Translations under genes and position numbers: made by a program
Source of the DNA: Propionigenium maris DSM 9537
GTDB taxonomy: Bacteria > Fusobacteriota > Fusobacteriia > Fusobacteriales > Fusobacteriaceae
DNA: 58,821 bases
Direction of reading: 5' to 3'
Assembly (NCBI RefSeq): GCF_027925155.1
Contig: NZ_BSDY01000001.1
Span: 1 to 58,821, forward strand
Shown here: positions 58,276-58,821 of the stretch, piece after piece
Layout: every line of letters starts with the position of its first letter
How positions within the stretch are numbered: the stretch's first letter is position 1
The notes under the pieces: model-generated
Databases searched by the model: none
What the model was told of the DNA's origin: nothing
What the model saw: only the letters and a program-made list of their open reading frames with translations

Positions 58276-58821
58276 CTATAGAACCTCCAATACCTCTTCT
58301 GGCTCCATTCTAGTTGTATAATCGAAATCCAAATGTGCCAGAATTACTGTTCCATCTCTGTCTACCACATAAGTTGCCGGTACCGGTAGTTCCGCTACAC
58401 TACTTCCATGCATCCTCTCTAAATCAAGGCCAAAACCTTTATATACCTTTTTTAATTCTCCCCCTATGGAAAACACTATCCCAAAGGATTTAGCTACTAC
58501 ATTATCTAAATCAGTAAGGATCTCAAACCCGAGATTCAGCTTTTCCTTAAGAGAGATGGAGTCATCGGGTAATTCCGGGGACATAGCCACCAACTGGGCA
58601 CCCTTCTTATGAATTTGATCTAATATCTCTTGGTAACCTCCAAGCTCTAAGTTACAGAAGGGTCACCATCCTCCTCTGTAAAAGTTAACTACCAGTGGTC
58701 CCTTTGATAATAACTCTGTAGAAGATATAGAATTACCAACTGCATTTGATAGTATGAATTCCGGCATCTTATCTCCCACCTTTAAAGATGTCTGCAAAAT
58801 TTTACCCTCTGCCACTTCGGC
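58276..58821 (-). CDS. Peroxiredoxin-like selenoprotein (UxxC), 5' end outside the window
   Basis: The frame enters from the right window edge and reads KVGDKMPEFILSNAV, then LVVNFYRGGW. A TGA follows at 58665-58663, and it continues PFCNLELGGYQEILDQIHKK, VAMSPELPDDS, EILTDLDNVVAKSFGI and VPATYVVDRDGTVILAHLD. This is an AhpC/TSA-fold protein whose redox motif would be CPFC with the first Cys replaced by Sec. A SECIS-like hairpin follows the TGA. It probably reduces peroxides or disulfides. It is the clearest Sec case here, since UxxC peroxiredoxin/thioredoxin-like selenoproteins are an established class. Confidence 0.9.
58629..58644 (-). promoter_or_regulatory. SECIS-like hairpin of the peroxiredoxin-like gene
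   Basis: In the minus-strand sense: stem CTTGG / CCAAG with apical loop AGGTTA (GGT at the tip). The loop begins 23-24 nt after the TGA. Confidence 0.75.

Overview
The window looks like chromosome of a low-GC, diderm, strictly fermentative anaerobe, most likely a member of the Fusobacteriota (Propionigenium/Ilyobacter/Cetobacterium-like). This is an inference. It rests on AT-rich intergenic DNA, strong GGAGG ribosome sites, an LPS-heptose epimerase (HldD), leucine dehydrogenase with phosphate butyryltransferase and butyrate kinase, several amino-acid:cation symporters, and use of selenocysteine (Sec).

Layout. 0-15 kb is ordinary core: the end of an alanine:cation symporter, a Crp-like regulator, HldD, a stand-alone modified-base-reader-like protein, an M20 amidohydrolase, a c-di-GMP phosphodiesterase, a macro-domain protein, a PEBP protein, an orphan CheR and SstT, plus several small genes. 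15.1-17.3 kb holds the most unusual system: an ArsR-type regulator and an ArsM-like methyltransferase fused to a DUF2284 domain. Together they are interrupted by three in-frame TGA codons, each followed 19-24 nt later by a hairpin with a GGN apical loop (SECIS-like). Read through, they make a Sec-containing repressor and a two-Sec metalloid methyltransferase. A fourth TGA with the same kind of hairpin lies in a peroxiredoxin-like gene at the right edge (FYRGGW-U-PFC), showing that the strain decodes Sec.

18.6-36.1 kb is an AT-rich accessory island. It is bounded on the right by tRNA-Arg(TCG) and on the left by partial copies of that tRNA's 3' end. It contains a PqqD-like RRE protein next to a radical-SAM/SPASM enzyme (RiPP-like), a dead IS256-family element, MORN-variant repeat proteins, and a compact phage- or plasmid-like module. 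The module has two replication proteins, iterons inside repA, an Ogr-like zinc ribbon, many tiny genes, an S24 repressor with five TTGC-N6-GCAA operators, and a large serine recombinase.

36-58.8 kb returns to core genes: a GGDEF protein, a TlpA-like thioredoxin, ThyA, a queuosine-salvage pair (YhhQ plus a QueL-like radical SAM enzyme) behind a preQ1-I-like riboswitch and terminator, M48 and LysM/M23 peptidases, and a phosphatase. Two paralogous CaCA antiporters follow, each behind its own yybP-ykoY (Mn2+) riboswitch. Then come a D-threonine-aldolase-like enzyme with a divergent XRE-cupin regulator, a dicarboxylate/amino-acid symporter, a MORN-variant protein, the leucine dehydrogenase-ptb-buk fermentation cluster, signal peptidase I, and a TetR/monooxygenase/peroxiredoxin group.

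The genes fit an amino-acid fermenter: symporters import Ala, Ser/Thr and acidic or neutral amino acids, leucine dehydrogenase deaminates branched-chain amino acids, and Ptb/Buk make ATP from (branched) acyl-CoA. Metals and metalloids are handled by riboswitch-controlled exporters and by the Sec-containing ars-like operon.
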